64,000 nt of DNA, from contig NZ_FMXC01000006.1 in assembly GCF_900103655.1 (NCBI RefSeq), positions 1 through 64,000 on the forward strand. The letters run 5' to 3'. The translations under genes and the position numbers were made by a program. The stretch's first letter is position 1. The number at the start of each line of letters is the position of its first letter. Source of the stretch: Lactobacillus kefiranofaciens (GTDB taxonomy: Bacteria > Bacillota > Bacilli > Lactobacillales > Lactobacillaceae). This document shows, in pieces, positions 17,522 through 27,328 of this stretch. Below the pieces are notes generated by a model that was not told the DNA's origin, ran no database searches, and saw only the letters and a program-made list of their open reading frames with translations.

Positions 17522-18901
17522 TTATTCTACTTCACTTGAAACATTGAATGTCTTTTTGCTTTTTACCCAATGCACAAGTAAACCAATTACTAGACCAACT
17601 AATGCTGGAACTAACCATGAAAGTCCCATGCTTGCCATTGGCAATGTATTTCTCACCGCAGCTACAGCTAAACCAAAACTGCTTTGACTAACTACGCCTG
17701 GAAAGGCTACTACCATATCTCCTAATGCAGGGACAACAGTGAACAAGATTACCCAGAAATATACCACGCCATCTTTTTTGAATAATGGTGAGAAGCAGGA
17801 TAACAAGATTAGAACCATTGATAATGGATATAAGAACATCAACATTGGAGTTGACCAAGCAATGATTTGATCCAAGCCGAAATTGGCAGCCAAGAATGAA
17901 GCTAAACAACTAAGTGCAAGCCAAGTATGGTAGCTTACCTTAGGAAAATGTTTATGAAAGTCTTGTGCAAATGCGGCTACTAAACCCACTGCAGTAGTCA
18001 AACAAGTAACAGTTAATAAAAATGCCAGTAAAGCTTGACCAAAAGCGCCACCGTATTCGTTAACGATTTGGTTAAATGCTACCCCACCGTTGTCTGAAAC
18101 TTTAAAACGACCTAATGACATAGCACCCATTAAGATTAATAACAGGTAAATAAAACCTACAGCACTCATAGCTACTACACCAGATTTAGCAACGACTTTT
18201 GAAGCATTCTTAGGGTTCTTTTGTCCCATTGAGCGGACTGCAGTAACTACTGTTACACCGAAGGCTAAACCAGCTAAGGCATCCATTGTGTTGTAGCCTT
18301 CTAAGAATCCATTAACTAAAGCTGAATGCTTATAAGTAGCAGTTACGGCTGCGGTTTGTGGATTACCTAAAGGATTAACAAAGGCAACGACAAAGATTAA
18401 GAATAGCAATGCTAAGAATAATGGATTCAAAACCTTGCCGACATTAGATAGGATATTATTTTGATGATATGAAAAAGCAAAAGCTAAAACAAAGAATAAA
18501 GCGGAAAATACTAGTAATGCCGGACCTTGTATATTCTTGGGTACGAATGGAGCTACCCCAACAGTAAATGAAACTGTTGCCGTTCTTGGTGTCCCAAATA
18601 ATGGACCAATAGTTGCATGAATTAGTATCATAAAGACTACTGCAAAAGTAGCACCAAGAGGCTTACCAACATCATACACGCCTTCTGAGCGTGTGATGGC
18701 AATTGCTAAAACCGATAGTAATGGTAATAATACACCGGTGATCAAGAAGCCAACAGCAGCGCTACCCCAATTAGCGCCAGCTAGTTGACCCAGATGCAAT
18801 GGGAAAATCAAGTTCCCAGCTCCAAAGAATAATCCAAATAATAACGAAGCAACGACTAAATATTGCTTCCAGGTTAATTTTTGAGATGTATGGTCTTCCA
18901 T
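17522..18901 (-). CDS. brnQ: Branched-chain amino acid transporter (LIVCS family)
   Basis: A 459-residue cation-coupled symporter for Leu, Ile and Val in the membrane, with about 12 hydrophobic segments. The N-terminus LFGLFFGAGNLIFPLHLG is the BrnQ signature (GAGNLIFP), followed by a second family motif around GFLEGYNTMDALAGLAFG. Length is typical and no lesion is seen. The gene lies directly behind a T-box leader whose antiterminator core is intact, so expression should rise when the cognate tRNA is uncharged, matching an amino-acid importer. Confidence 0.94.
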   Translation of the reverse strand: MEDHTSQKLTWKQYLVVASLLFGLFFGAGNLIFPLHLGQLAGANWGSAAVGFLITGVLLPLLSVLAIAITRSEGVYDVGKPLGATFAVVFMILIHATIGPLFGTPRTATVSFTVGVAPFVPKNIQGPALLVFSALFFVLAFAFSYHQNNILSNVGKVLNPLFLALLFLIFVVAFVNPLGNPQTAAVTATYKHSALVNGFLEGYNTMDALAGLAFGVTVVTAVRSMGQKNPKNASKVVAKSGVVAMSAVGFIYLLLILMGAMSLGRFKVSDNGGVAFNQIVNEYGGAFGQALLAFLLTVTCLTTAVGLVAAFAQDFHKHFPKVSYHTWLALSCLASFLAANFGLDQIIAWSTPMLMFLYPLSMVLILLSCFSPLFKKDGVVYFWVILFTVVPALGDMVVAFPGVVSQSSFGLAVAAVRNTLPMASMGLSWLVPALVGLVIGLLVHWVKSKKTFNVSSEVE

Positions 18902-18940
18902 AACACGTTCCCCCTATAGGAAATTGTTATCTGATCACAA

Positions 18941-19228
18941 AAAAAGTCCCTCAACCAAATTATCTCTGGTTGAGGGACGCTCTAGCGTGGTACCACCCTT
19001 TATTTATATTGTTATTACTAACAATACCTTTGACGTGCGGCCAATCAATATTGGCGATACGCCGGCACTATAACGGGTGCTCCCACTACTTCTTACTAAA
19101 AGTTAAGAAATAGAACTCGAAAGTGATTTTCATTCAATTTTGCCTTTCTCCCCTCACACCTAACGGGATTCGCTGTAAATTCAAATTGAATTACTCTTCT
19201 TTCTCTTTGTTTTCAGATGATTAAATTG
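18941..19228 (-). promoter_or_regulatory. T-box leader of brnQ, specifier probably ATC (isoleucine)
   Basis: On the minus strand the universally conserved T-box core AGGGTGGTACCACG lies at 18999-18986, followed by a terminator (arms 18967-18978 and 18946-18957, then a T run). Upstream are AGCGAATCCCGTTAGGTGTGAG-type Stem I elements. The sequence GAAAATCAC at about 19130 offers ATC at 19127-19125 as the specifier followed by the usual purine. Uncharged tRNA-Ile would then stabilise the antiterminator and switch brnQ on. The T-box itself is certain; the specifier needs a covariance-model alignment. Confidence 0.9.
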
Positions 19229-19237
19229 TTAATAACT

Positions 19238-19265
19238 ATTCTAATGAAATAGTCATATTTGTCAA
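19238..19265 (-). promoter_or_regulatory. Probable promoter of the brnQ leader
   Basis: The minus strand has TTGACA (19265-19260), a 16-bp spacer and TAGAAT (19243-19238), close to the sigma-A consensus and correctly placed upstream of the T-box. Confidence 0.6.
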
Positions 19266-19304
19266 TAACTTTGTTCAAAAATTTTAATTATTAACTATGT
19301 AGTT

Positions 19305-21255
19305 CGGGAGTTTGACAGTTTGAGAGCTTTATTTTGGCCTTTATCCTTGATATAAAGCCTTTTTCTTTGTCAAATTTTTGCTTTAATAATTGCGTACTTT
19401 ATCGTACTCTAATACAATTAGATTATCAATAATTCATCTAAAACCTAGAGGTATCAAGGCATGCGCGTTAAAGTAACCAAAAATAAAAATTCTCAATCTT
19501 TTTATGTAATTAAAGACGTCAATGTCGCTGGCAAACGGACAACTAAAATTGTGGCAGCGCTTGGTAATGAGAATCAGTTGAGAGAAAAGCATCCAGATTA
19601 TGAACCCCTGGTGTGGGCAAAGAAACAAGCCAAATTACTGACACAGAAAGAAAAGGCTAACCAAAATTCCTTAATCAAGAGCTTTTCGGCTGCTAAACTG
19701 ATTGAAAAAGACAAGCAACGCAGCTTTAATGTTGGTTATTTGTTTCTACAAGATATCTTGTCACAGCTTGGGTTAAAGCAAGCCTGCAAAAAGATTCAGG
19801 CACAAACTAGAATAAAATATGATTTGTATAATATTTTAGCTTTACTTATTTATGCGAGAATTCTTTCTCCTTCTTCTAAAAAATCTAGTCTAGCTTATAT
19901 GCAAGAAATGCTTGGCGTCGATTTGCCTAACCTGCACGATATTTATCGTGCACTTAGTCTCTTATCTGAGCGCAAAGAGGAATTAGTTAGTGCTAGTTAT
20001 CACCATAGTATTAATGTTAAGCCGCGTGATACGCGCATTCTGTATTATGACTGCACTAACTTCTACTTTGAAATTGAAGCAGCTGAAGATATGAAGCAAT
20101 ATGGCGTTTCTAAGGAACACCGTCCTAATCTAATCATTCAGATGGGGCTATTCATGGATGCCAATGGCTTGCCTTTAAGTTTTACCTTATTTGATGGCAA
20201 TAAGAATGAACAACCATCCATGAAGCCGCTAGAAAAAGAAATAATGCGAGACTTTCACCTGTCCGATTTTGTTGTCTGCACTGATGCCGGTTTATCTTCT
20301 AACCAAAACCGGAAATATAACAGCTTCAGTAATCGACACTTTATTACTACTCAGTCAATTAAGAAATTAAAAAAGAATCTTAAAGATTGGGCATTAGATC
20401 CTAGTGGCTGGCAAAAGCCTAATGATAAAACTCAATACAATTTAAATGAGCTTAATCTAGAAACAGATGACAGTATCTATTACAAGATACGCCCGATTAA
20501 TGAAAATGACTTAGAGCAGAATCTATTCGTGACCTTCTCTCCTAAATATTTGCGCTATCAACGCCAAATTTGCCAAGGTCAAATTGATCGAGCAATCAAA
20601 CAAGCTAATTCCAAACAAAAGAAATAATCCCAATGATCCTGGACGCTTTATTAAGGAAAAACACTTTACTAAAGAAGGTGAGAAAGCCAATCAAGTTCAA
20701 TACTTGATTGACAAAGAACGGATCAAGAAAGAGGAAATGTTTGATGGCTTCTACGGCATTTGTACTGATCTAGAGGCTTCACCGCTAGAGCTAATTAAAA
20801 TCAATAAAAATCGTTGGGAAATCGAACGCTGCTTCCGCGAGATGAAGACCGAGTTTCAAGTCCGGCCGGTTTACGTAAGACGAGAGGATCGAATAAAAAG
20901 TCACTTTTTGGTTTGCTTCTTAGCCCTGCTGGTCTTTCGCTTATTTAAACAAGAAATACCAGGCTATAGCAGCTATGAATTAATTAAAACTTTACGCCAA
21001 TTTAATCTCGCTGAAATCAGCGCAGGAGATTATATACCAATCTTCCAAAGAACAGATTTAACTGATAAAATTCATGATAGCTTTGGCTTTAGACTAGACC
21101 GTGAGCTAATCACACAAAAATATTTCAAAAAAATTTATAAACAGACCAAAAAAGAGAAAAAGTACGCAAAAAATTGAGCATGGTAAAAGCCCCAGAAAGC
21201 CTAATAAATAGGCAATCTAGGGCTTTTTTATCTTCTAAAACTGTCAAACTCAGGA
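19305..21255 (+). mobile_element. IS1634-like (IS4 superfamily) insertion sequence
   Basis: The ends carry an inverted repeat with the shared core GAGTTTGACAGTTT (about 19308-19321 on the left; complementary at about 21237-21250 on the right). Inside is one transposase gene split by a frameshift. Both ends also have terminator-like hairpins pointing inward or outward: GGCCTTTAT/ATATAAAGCC near 19337-19360, and a nested AAGCCC/GGGCTT stem at about 21187-21228. These would insulate the transposase from outside transcription. The element sits between the brnQ promoter and kptA and does not visibly break a gene. Exact tips and target duplications were not resolved. Confidence 0.75.
19461..21177 (+). 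pseudogene. IS1634-like DDE transposase, frameshifted
   Basis: Two overlapping frames, 19461-20627 (388 codons) and 20584-21177 (197 codons), together give a transposase of about 570 residues. The first half holds the DDE-type start (ILYYDCTNFYFEIE with the first Asp, then VVCTDAGLSSNQN with the second). The second half holds the Glu region (KNRWEIERCFREMKTEFQVRPVYVR, the YREK-like signature). The break is at about 20620-20626 in CAAAAGAAATAATCCC. Joining needs a +1 change, not the -1 slip used by IS elements with programmed frameshifting, so a mutation or read error is more likely. Confidence 0.8.
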
Positions 21256-21329
21256 TTATATACTTTTGTTTGAAGATCAAAAAATAATGCAAAATAAAAA
21301 GCAAGACATGGATAAAGTAAAGTTCCAGC

Positions 21330-21405
21330 CCTGCTTTTTTAACTTAATGAAGTAATTTGATGCTAGTCCTGCTTTTTTAACTTAATGAAGTAATTTGATG
21401 CTAGT
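21330..21405. repeat. 38-bp perfect tandem duplication
   Basis: The unit at 21330-21367 (starting CCTGCTTTTTTAACTTAATG) is repeated exactly at 21368-21405. It lies downstream of the IS and at the 3' end of a small minus-strand ORF. It looks like a recent slippage duplication. Confidence 0.85.
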
Positions 21406-21511
21406 TTTCGCTAGTCCAGCCATCCTGCTCAAGCATCTTTTTAACACTGCTAATTGATAAATCTTTAACTGCAAAATGTAATTTACTTTCGCTGATAACT
21501 GTTTCTAACAT
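21401..21511 (-). CDS. Possible 36-residue ORF, function unknown
   Basis: ATG 21511 to TAG 21401 codes for MLETVISESKLHFAVKDLSI and 16 more polar residues. The amino acid composition is protein-like, but the AAGG upstream touches the ATG, which is poor spacing, and a TAA lies directly upstream in frame. It could be the remnant of a small regulator or antitoxin-size protein cut by the duplication at its end. The rest of the 21178-21682 gap holds the IS right end, the duplication and an AT-rich stretch with nothing else I recognise. Confidence 0.25.
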   Translation of the reverse strand: MLETVISESKLHFAVKDLSISSVKKMLEQDGWTSEN

Positions 21512-21682
21512 CCTTATTACCCCACATTTAAATTGTTTTTTATTCCTTACACTTACTATAATAACACTTGTTATTTAAAAATCAAGCTACAAAGTAAATT
21601 CTTTCTTACTTTATTTGTAATTGTACAGTTCCTGATATTTAAACTTTTTCTTTATTTGTTCGCTCTTTAACTACTAAATAAA

Positions 21683-22249
21683 TTAAGATAGCTGCGTTAA
21701 ATAATCACTAGGCACATGATCACATAGCCACACTTCATCATTGCCTATGTAAAAATCAATTCCGTCTTGATAGGCTTTTTCTGCATTAATACGTAAAATT
21801 GCTGGATGAGAATCTCGTCTTTTTCCTACGGACATAGCCATTTCAATATCAGTAGATAAATGCACGTACTGTCGCCCCATCGGCAACAGTCTTTCTTTTT
21901 TAATACTCTTTAAAAAGCGATGAGCTGTTCCATGATATAGTACTTTAGGTGGAACAGCCTTTTTGCGTTTAATAATACCAGGTACTGAATGACCATATAA
22001 TGCACAAATTGTGCCTTTTTTAATTTCAAAACGTTCTTTATCACTATCATGCATAATCTCACGAATTTTCATTTCAGTAAGTTTAGGACTAAAATGATGC
22101 ATGCTATTCATTGCATTTAAAAAGTCTTGTAAATCTACAAAACCATATTCGTCTAACTTAAGTCCATATTTAGCTGGATTGTGACGCAAACAATAAGACA
22201 TCTTTTTACTAATAAAAACATTATTGCGATGATCTGATCTTTCTTGCAT
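21683..22249 (-). CDS. kptA: RNA 2'-phosphotransferase (Tpt1/KptA family)
   Basis: Transfers a 2'-phosphate from RNA to NAD, giving ADP-ribose cyclic phosphate and nicotinamide. The 188 residues contain the family residues in order: KKMSYCLRHNP (Arg and His near residue 22), ALYGHS, VLYHGTAH, YVHLSTD, and VGKRRDSHPAILRI. In eukaryotes the enzyme completes tRNA splicing; in bacteria without 2'-phosphate-forming ligases the substrate is unknown. Length is normal. It lies 19 bp after fetB on the same strand and may share its transcript. Confidence 0.85.
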   Translation of the reverse strand: MQERSDHRNNVFISKKMSYCLRHNPAKYGLKLDEYGFVDLQDFLNAMNSMHHFSPKLTEMKIREIMHDSDKERFEIKKGTICALYGHSVPGIIKRKKAVPPKVLYHGTAHRFLKSIKKERLLPMGRQYVHLSTDIEMAMSVGKRRDSHPAILRINAEKAYQDGIDFYIGNDEVWLCDHVPSDYLTQLS

Positions 22250-22268
22250 GTTAATCTCTTTTCTTTAA

Positions 22269-23030
22269 TTAATCGCGCAATTGCATTTGTTTATTAAAAT
22301 AATTCTTGTAAGCTAAATAACCGCTAATTACTGCACCTAGGCCAGTAGCTGAAAGCAACATGAAGGTGATCATGATTTGGTACTTAATTGCATAGACCGG
22401 ATTGACTCCTGCAAAAATTAATCCAGACATCATGCCGGGCAGATTAACCAATCCAACTGTCTTAGCAGAATCAATTGTTGGCTGCATTGCCGTTTTAATG
22501 CTTCTACGCAAAATTGGCATTGAAGCCATTTTAATGTCGCTTCCTAATGCCAATCTTTCTAAAACTGGTTCACGTAGATCATGAAAACTATTATTCAATG
22601 CTTTGTAACAAAGACCTACAGCTACCATTTCATTTCCCGCGATCATCCCTGTAATTGGAATGACTTGCATCGGAATAGGTTTAATCACTTCCGAAATGAT
22701 TAATAAACCTAATGTAACATAAGTTCCTATTGCTTCTGCAACAATCGAATCGATTAATTTACGATGTGGATTTGGATTACGTTCATAGGCATTCCATGAG
22801 GCGTTGAAAATAATGATTAGGGTTGAAGCAAGAGTCAGCCATAATGCATTAACATGAAATATAAATTTTAGAATAAAGCCGATAATAATTAACTGTACAA
22901 TAGCTCTAGCTACACTAACTAGAATATCTTTCGTTAAACCTAGTTTTTCTTTAGCTGAAATAGCAACGGATACAAGAACTAGTGCAAATGCTAAAACTAG
23001 AGACCAATTACTAACTACAACATTTTTCAC
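22269..23030 (-). CDS. fetB: FetB-family ABC transporter permease
   Basis: A 253-residue membrane protein of the UPF0014/FetB family with six or seven hydrophobic segments. Typical patterns are IPMQVIPITGMIAGNEMVAVGL and the cytoplasmic loop EAFLxLGSD-like LERLALGSDIKMASMPILRRSI, then TVGLVNLPGMMSGLIFAGVNP. In E. coli FetAB protects against iron and peroxide stress, probably as an iron exporter. The start overlaps the fetA stop by four bases (ATGA), so the two subunits are coupled. Metal specificity here is inference. Confidence 0.85.
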   Translation of the reverse strand: MKNVVVSNWSLVLAFALVLVSVAISAKEKLGLTKDILVSVARAIVQLIIIGFILKFIFHVNALWLTLASTLIIIFNASWNAYERNPNPHRKLIDSIVAEAIGTYVTLGLLIISEVIKPIPMQVIPITGMIAGNEMVAVGLCYKALNNSFHDLREPVLERLALGSDIKMASMPILRRSIKTAMQPTIDSAKTVGLVNLPGMMSGLIFAGVNPVYAIKYQIMITFMLLSATGLGAVISGYLAYKNYFNKQMQLRD

Positions 23031-23665
23031 TTTTTTATTCCATCCTTCTGAATCTGAATAATGTTAGTGGCTGAATTAATTTCACTCTGATCATGGGTAA
23101 CTTGTATAATTGTTACTCCTTGTTCATAGATTGCTTTAATCAGTTGGTGAACAATGCATTTGCTTTGTTCATCAAGTCCCGTAGTAACCTCATCTAATAG
23201 TAAAACTTTAGGTAAAAAGATCAAATTACGAATTAATGCAACTCGTTGCTTTTCTCCACCTGATAAGGCCGTGATTTCTTTATTCAAAAAGTTAGCTGGT
23301 AAATCAACTTGTTCCAGTAAATCAGTTAAGTGGGACTGATTTACTGGCTTCTTTCTAATCTGATACGGGAAAATCAAATTATCTTTTACAGTTTTGCCAA
23401 ATAGAGCTGGTTGCTGGAAGCAATAAGAAACAGCTCTTCGATACTTAATAGGATCAAGTTGTGTAATATTTTGTTTTAGGTATAAAATTTTACCTTCTGT
23501 TGGACTAATTAAATTAGCTGCTAATTTCAGAATAGTACTTTTGCCTATACCTGAAGGACCAACCAAAGTTAAAAAATCGTTTTTCTCAACTGAAAAAGAA
23601 ATTTTTTGTAGAATTTGTTTATCTTTAACTCGATAACCTACTTGTTGTAATTCAATGATTGCCAT
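23027..23665 (-). CDS. fetA: FetA-family ABC transporter ATP-binding protein
   Basis: A 212-residue ABC ATPase that powers the FetB permease. Walker A is GPSGIGKST at about residues 36-44, the Q-loop is in SYCFQQPALFG, the signature is LSGGEKQR near 137, Walker B is KVLLLDEVTTGLD, and the switch His lies in VTHDQSE. All catalytic elements are present. It begins the operon fetA-fetB-(kptA); the start ATG is about 57 bp downstream of the broken alkD-type gene. Confidence 0.88.
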   Translation of the reverse strand: MAIIELQQVGYRVKDKQILQKISFSVEKNDFLTLVGPSGIGKSTILKLAANLISPTEGKILYLKQNITQLDPIKYRRAVSYCFQQPALFGKTVKDNLIFPYQIRKKPVNQSHLTDLLEQVDLPANFLNKEITALSGGEKQRVALIRNLIFLPKVLLLDEVTTGLDEQSKCIVHQLIKAIYEQGVTIIQVTHDQSEINSATNIIQIQKDGIKK

Positions 23666-23722
23666 AATTTGTCTTTCTAAATAATTAACTTGATATTACA
23701 AAAATTATGTAAAGCTAAAACA

Positions 23723-24379
23723 CTATAAATACTTTGAACCTTCGGTAACAGATAATTTCGCCATTTTATCTATATTTTGCTTAATGAATTGTTTTACCCA
23801 TTTAGGATTGGTTTTAGAATAATCGCGCAAGGCCCAACCAATTGCTTTATTGATGAAAAATTCTTGGCTTCCTAAATTATTTTGCAAGATCTTATTAAGT
23901 AGTTCCGTATTCATCTGCTCTTTTCGTAATAATTGGTGTTCAATTGCGATTCTGCGTAACCAAAAGTCATTATCTGTAGACCACCGCAGCATCAAAGAAT
24001 TAATTCGCTTATCTCGCAAACCTAGGTTACCGATTGGCTTGATTAAACTGTCAATTGTGTCCCACCATTGTTTAGTTCGAGCAAAATGCTCGATTTTGGT
24101 CATTTAAGCGAAAGACAAATGCTTTTGCATCGCAATTAAATAATCACAAACAAAATATTGCATCTCACGATGAGGATCGGCCCATGCTTGATTCAGCAAT
24201 GTCCAATCAATACGTTGTTTTTTCTTTTCTTCTAAAAGAAAATTATGATAGATTGCTCGTCTTTGTGGCGTATGGTAGCCATAGAATTCAAACTGATTTC
24301 GCATATAACTTGCTAATTGTTTAACTTTTTTAGGATTAAAATCTTGTTCAAATTGTTGCTTTAATTCTTGATAATTCAT
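23723..24379 (-). pseudogene. AlkD-like DNA alkylation repair protein split by an in-frame stop
   Basis: The first part (24104-24379, 91 residues) and the second (23723-24103, 126 residues) are in the same frame; TAA at 24106-24104 is followed at once by ATG. Together they give about 218 residues of HEAT-like helical repeats with the family features YMRNQFEFYGYHTPQRRAI, FARTKQWWDTIDSLI, and WLRRIAIEHQL. AlkD-type proteins excise 3- or 7-alkylpurines without base flipping. The restart ATG could allow a two-piece protein, but no ribosome site is evident before it. The simplest reading is a nonsense mutation. Confidence 0.85.
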
Positions 24380-24497
24380 TTTTAGTCCTCAATATATAAT
24401 TGCTAACTTCATGATATTTGTTTCTCTAATTAATTGCAAAAATAAGCCTTAATTCAGTGCTAAAATTTAAATTAGAATTGTGAAAGAAAGTGATCAG

Positions 24498-25748
24498 ATG
24501 ACAACCAAATTTATTACCAAGGACAGGGATGCCAGATTATATTTAATCTCTGATACGCATCTAATTGCAAACGAATTACATGATGATGGCATAGCTTTTC
24601 AGCATATGCGTGATACTAGTGCTGGTAAAGATCTTGATTATCAAGAAATTGCTTTAACTGCCTTCACTCGCATGCTTTTGAAGAAAAAACCTACAGCTTT
24701 AATTATTACGGGCGATTTAACTTTTAATGGTGAAAAAGCATCAGCTGAGCGATTGCATAAGATATTTGCACCTTTATTAAAAGCAGGCATTCATTTATTT
24801 ACTATACCTGGTAATCATGACATTTTTGATGGTTGGGCTAGAAAATTTGAAAATGATAAAGAACTATATGCTGCACAAATTAGTCCTTTTGATTGGAAAC
24901 GAATTTTTTCTGATGGCTATCAAAATTCCATTAACACTGATCCAACTTCACTTTCCTATAGTGTTAACTTAAATAAAAAATATCATCTCGTTTTTCTAGA
25001 TACAAATATTTATGGGCAGCACGAATCAAACGCTTCACCTACTACAAATGGCGAATTATCAATGCAGCAATTAGAATGGCTAGCAGTTGATTTAGCTAAA
25101 GCTAGATCTAATAATCAGCATTCACTTCTTTTTATGCATCACAATCTATATGATCATAATAAAATTATTCACGGTGGTTATACATTAGATAATGCAGGTG
25201 ATCTACGCAAATTATGCAATCAATATCATGTTGCGGCTGTTTTTTCGGGTCATATCCATGCTCAGAATATTATTCGTGGCGATTCTGAATGCTTAACTCC
25301 CGATATCGCTACTTCTTGCTTTTGTATGACTGATCAAGGATATGGGATAATTGATATTTCAATTGATCAGTTATCATATCAACGTTATTCTTTTACGATG
25401 TCTCCATATCTAACAGATAATGAAAAATCTCAACTACCTCAAAAAGCTTTTCAAAAATATTTAGCTGATATTTTTGATTTTACTAATCGCAGTCAGATGA
25501 GCTGGCTATACCGGGAAGTTACTAACCCTAAAGAACAAAAAGAGATTATTGATTTCATTGATCAACTTAATTGGAATTTCTTTGTCGGCAAAAGCAACTA
25601 TTCCTCTGCACAAAGACAAAAGCTTAAAGCGAAAACAGCTTATCAGTTAATTACCCAAAAACTACCCGAGATGAAAGCATATTTAGATACTTTGTTGGCA
25701 GTAAATGAGAATAGTTGGAAATTAAAACTTGATTTTAAAGATGAATAA
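24498..25748 (+). CDS. Calcineurin-like metallophosphoesterase
   Basis: A 416-residue phosphoesterase with the full metal-binding set: YLISDTHL, IITGDLTFNG, IPGNHDIFDGW, LLFMHHNLYDH and VFSGHIHAQN, over residues 15-260. The C-terminal 150 residues are helical and without a recognised domain. No signal peptide is evident, so it is probably cytoplasmic; the substrate (phosphodiester, cyclic nucleotide or other) is unknown. I chose ATG 24498 over GTG 24480, since homologues of this fold begin close to the first strand and AAAGAAAG lies just upstream of 24498. Confidence 0.85.
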   Translation: MTTKFITKDRDARLYLISDTHLIANELHDDGIAFQHMRDTSAGKDLDYQEIALTAFTRMLLKKKPTALIITGDLTFNGEKASAERLHKIFAPLLKAGIHLFTIPGNHDIFDGWARKFENDKELYAAQISPFDWKRIFSDGYQNSINTDPTSLSYSVNLNKKYHLVFLDTNIYGQHESNASPTTNGELSMQQLEWLAVDLAKARSNNQHSLLFMHHNLYDHNKIIHGGYTLDNAGDLRKLCNQYHVAAVFSGHIHAQNIIRGDSECLTPDIATSCFCMTDQGYGIIDISIDQLSYQRYSFTMSPYLTDNEKSQLPQKAFQKYLADIFDFTNRSQMSWLYREVTNPKEQKEIIDFIDQLNWNFFVGKSNYSSAQRQKLKAKTAYQLITQKLPEMKAYLDTLLAVNENSWKLKLDFKDE

Positions 25749-25752
25749 TTAT

Positions 25753-27208
25753 TCATCGATTAGCATACAAATAATGTAAGCGAATCACACCATCATATTT
25801 GGCAGGTATTTCGAAGGTCTGCACTTTAGTTGATTGCTTATCAAGGCCAGAAGTTTGTCTAGTGTACATTGTGATTGCATGGGGAACAACCGATTAACAA
25901 AAATACAAAATCGGCAGCGTGCATTGCTTTAAAAATCTGTTCGATTCCATCTTCGTATGCATCGAAAATTTGAACTTTACAATACTTCTTGATCTCATTA
26001 ATAAAGCTAGCTGAATACTTATTGCCAACAACAACTAACTTCTTATCTTTAAGCCAAGTCAATTCCCGTTTATTACTTAGATAAATGGTGGGTTTTTGTT
26101 CTTGAATTCCTCTTTTACTTTTCTTTTTATGAGTAGTTAGATGTCGATGATTAGTAGAAAGAGCAAGCGTTTCATAAAAACGATCAACCCACCAACAACT
26201 TAATTCATCTAAATGACAACGGACAACCTTAGATAGTGAAAATTTAGGATTATCAACGATCGTAGCTGGAACAAATACTTGATAAGATTTGTTTTGATTG
26301 ATGTCGTGTAAGATATATTCGCCTTGTTTCAATTCAAGATAACCGTAACTATATTGTCGTTTTTGATTTAACGATAAAAAGTCATTCATTACTTTTTGGT
26401 ATTTTTGGTTTAACTTGTTTAATTGACGATAAGAATCTAGATTATCAATATTGCAATGTTCAATTAGTTGATTAATCATCAATTCTGGTGACATTATTTG
26501 TCTTTGTTGTTGATGCTGCAATTTCTTTAAAAGTTCGCTACGTTTTTTTCGAAGCAAACCAAGTTTTTTATTAAGGGCATTATTGGTTTGACCATGTTGT
26601 TTATTCTCTCTTTGCAATTTTCGAACTTGTTTTTCGAGTTCTCGCTCGCCTTTAGTTGCTGCTCGTTTTGTAAGTAGCAAATGCTCATTATTAGTTATTA
26701 CTATTTGAATTAGAATAGCTAATAACTCATTTTGTTGCGTAAGATTTTTAATAAATTCTTGAATATCATCTCCAGGTCTTAACCCCTGCTCAACAAGCCA
26801 AGCTTGTTCTTTTTTTACTTTCTCAACCTGAGCTGTTTGAACATCAATTCTAGAAATAATTTGTTTTATTTTTTCTTCTTTTTTAGTCTTAATTGCTGCT
26901 AATTTCTTATTAAATTGGTGTTGCTGTTGTTCTAGTTTTTTTATCGTTCTCTCTTGTTTTTGATTCTTTAAAAGTAAAGCACTCTTTTCTGCCTGGACTT
27001 TTTCTACTTGCCTCTTTAATTTTTTGATCTTACTTCCATCTTCTGTAAGATGTTGACCTGTTTTAGTCTTTTTATTTTTCTGTTGTTTTTTTCTGATTTT
27101 AGCAAGTAATTCTTTCTTATGAGTGATTTGTTTATTATTATCAGTCTGTTTAAAGTCTAAATGAATACCATTAATCTTATATTCTTTTGCTAAACTCATA
27201 TTATTCAC
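25753..27208 (-). pseudogene. Coiled-coil protein with DUF2325-like C-terminus, frameshifted at the 3' end
   Basis: From ATG 27208 the frame runs 449 codons: a long Lys/Gln/Glu-rich coiled coil (about residues 25-260), a middle region containing GYLELKQGEYILHDINQNK, and a C-terminal Rossmann-like part (KKLVVVGNKYSASFINEIKK, ADFVFLLIGCS) like DUF2325. The frame then breaks at CCCC near 25875-25885 and stops at 25859. The next frame continues HAITMYTRQTSGLDKQSTKV to TGA 25753-25755, restoring the conserved His and the expected end. Four bases separate it from the converging phosphoesterase. DUF2325 function is unknown. Confidence 0.7.
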
Positions 27209-27271
27209 CGCGCTACTTTCATATCTCGTACGTTAGTTCTAAATTAAATTATATCAAACATATGATCAGAG

Positions 27272-27303
27272 AAAAAGGCCAGAACTTAAAAAAGCTCTGG
27301 CCT
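27272..27303 (-). terminator. Terminator of the 79-residue gene
   Basis: GGCCAGAACT and AGCTCTGGCC form a 10-bp stem with one mismatch; on the minus strand it ends in a T run. Confidence 0.8.
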
Positions 27304-27328
27304 TAATTAATATTCAGTTTTTTTGTAA

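Noticed and set aside
20584-20640. Programmed frameshifting in the IS transposase
   Set aside because: The required change is +1 and no typical A6G or similar -1 slippery site with a downstream hairpin is present at the join.
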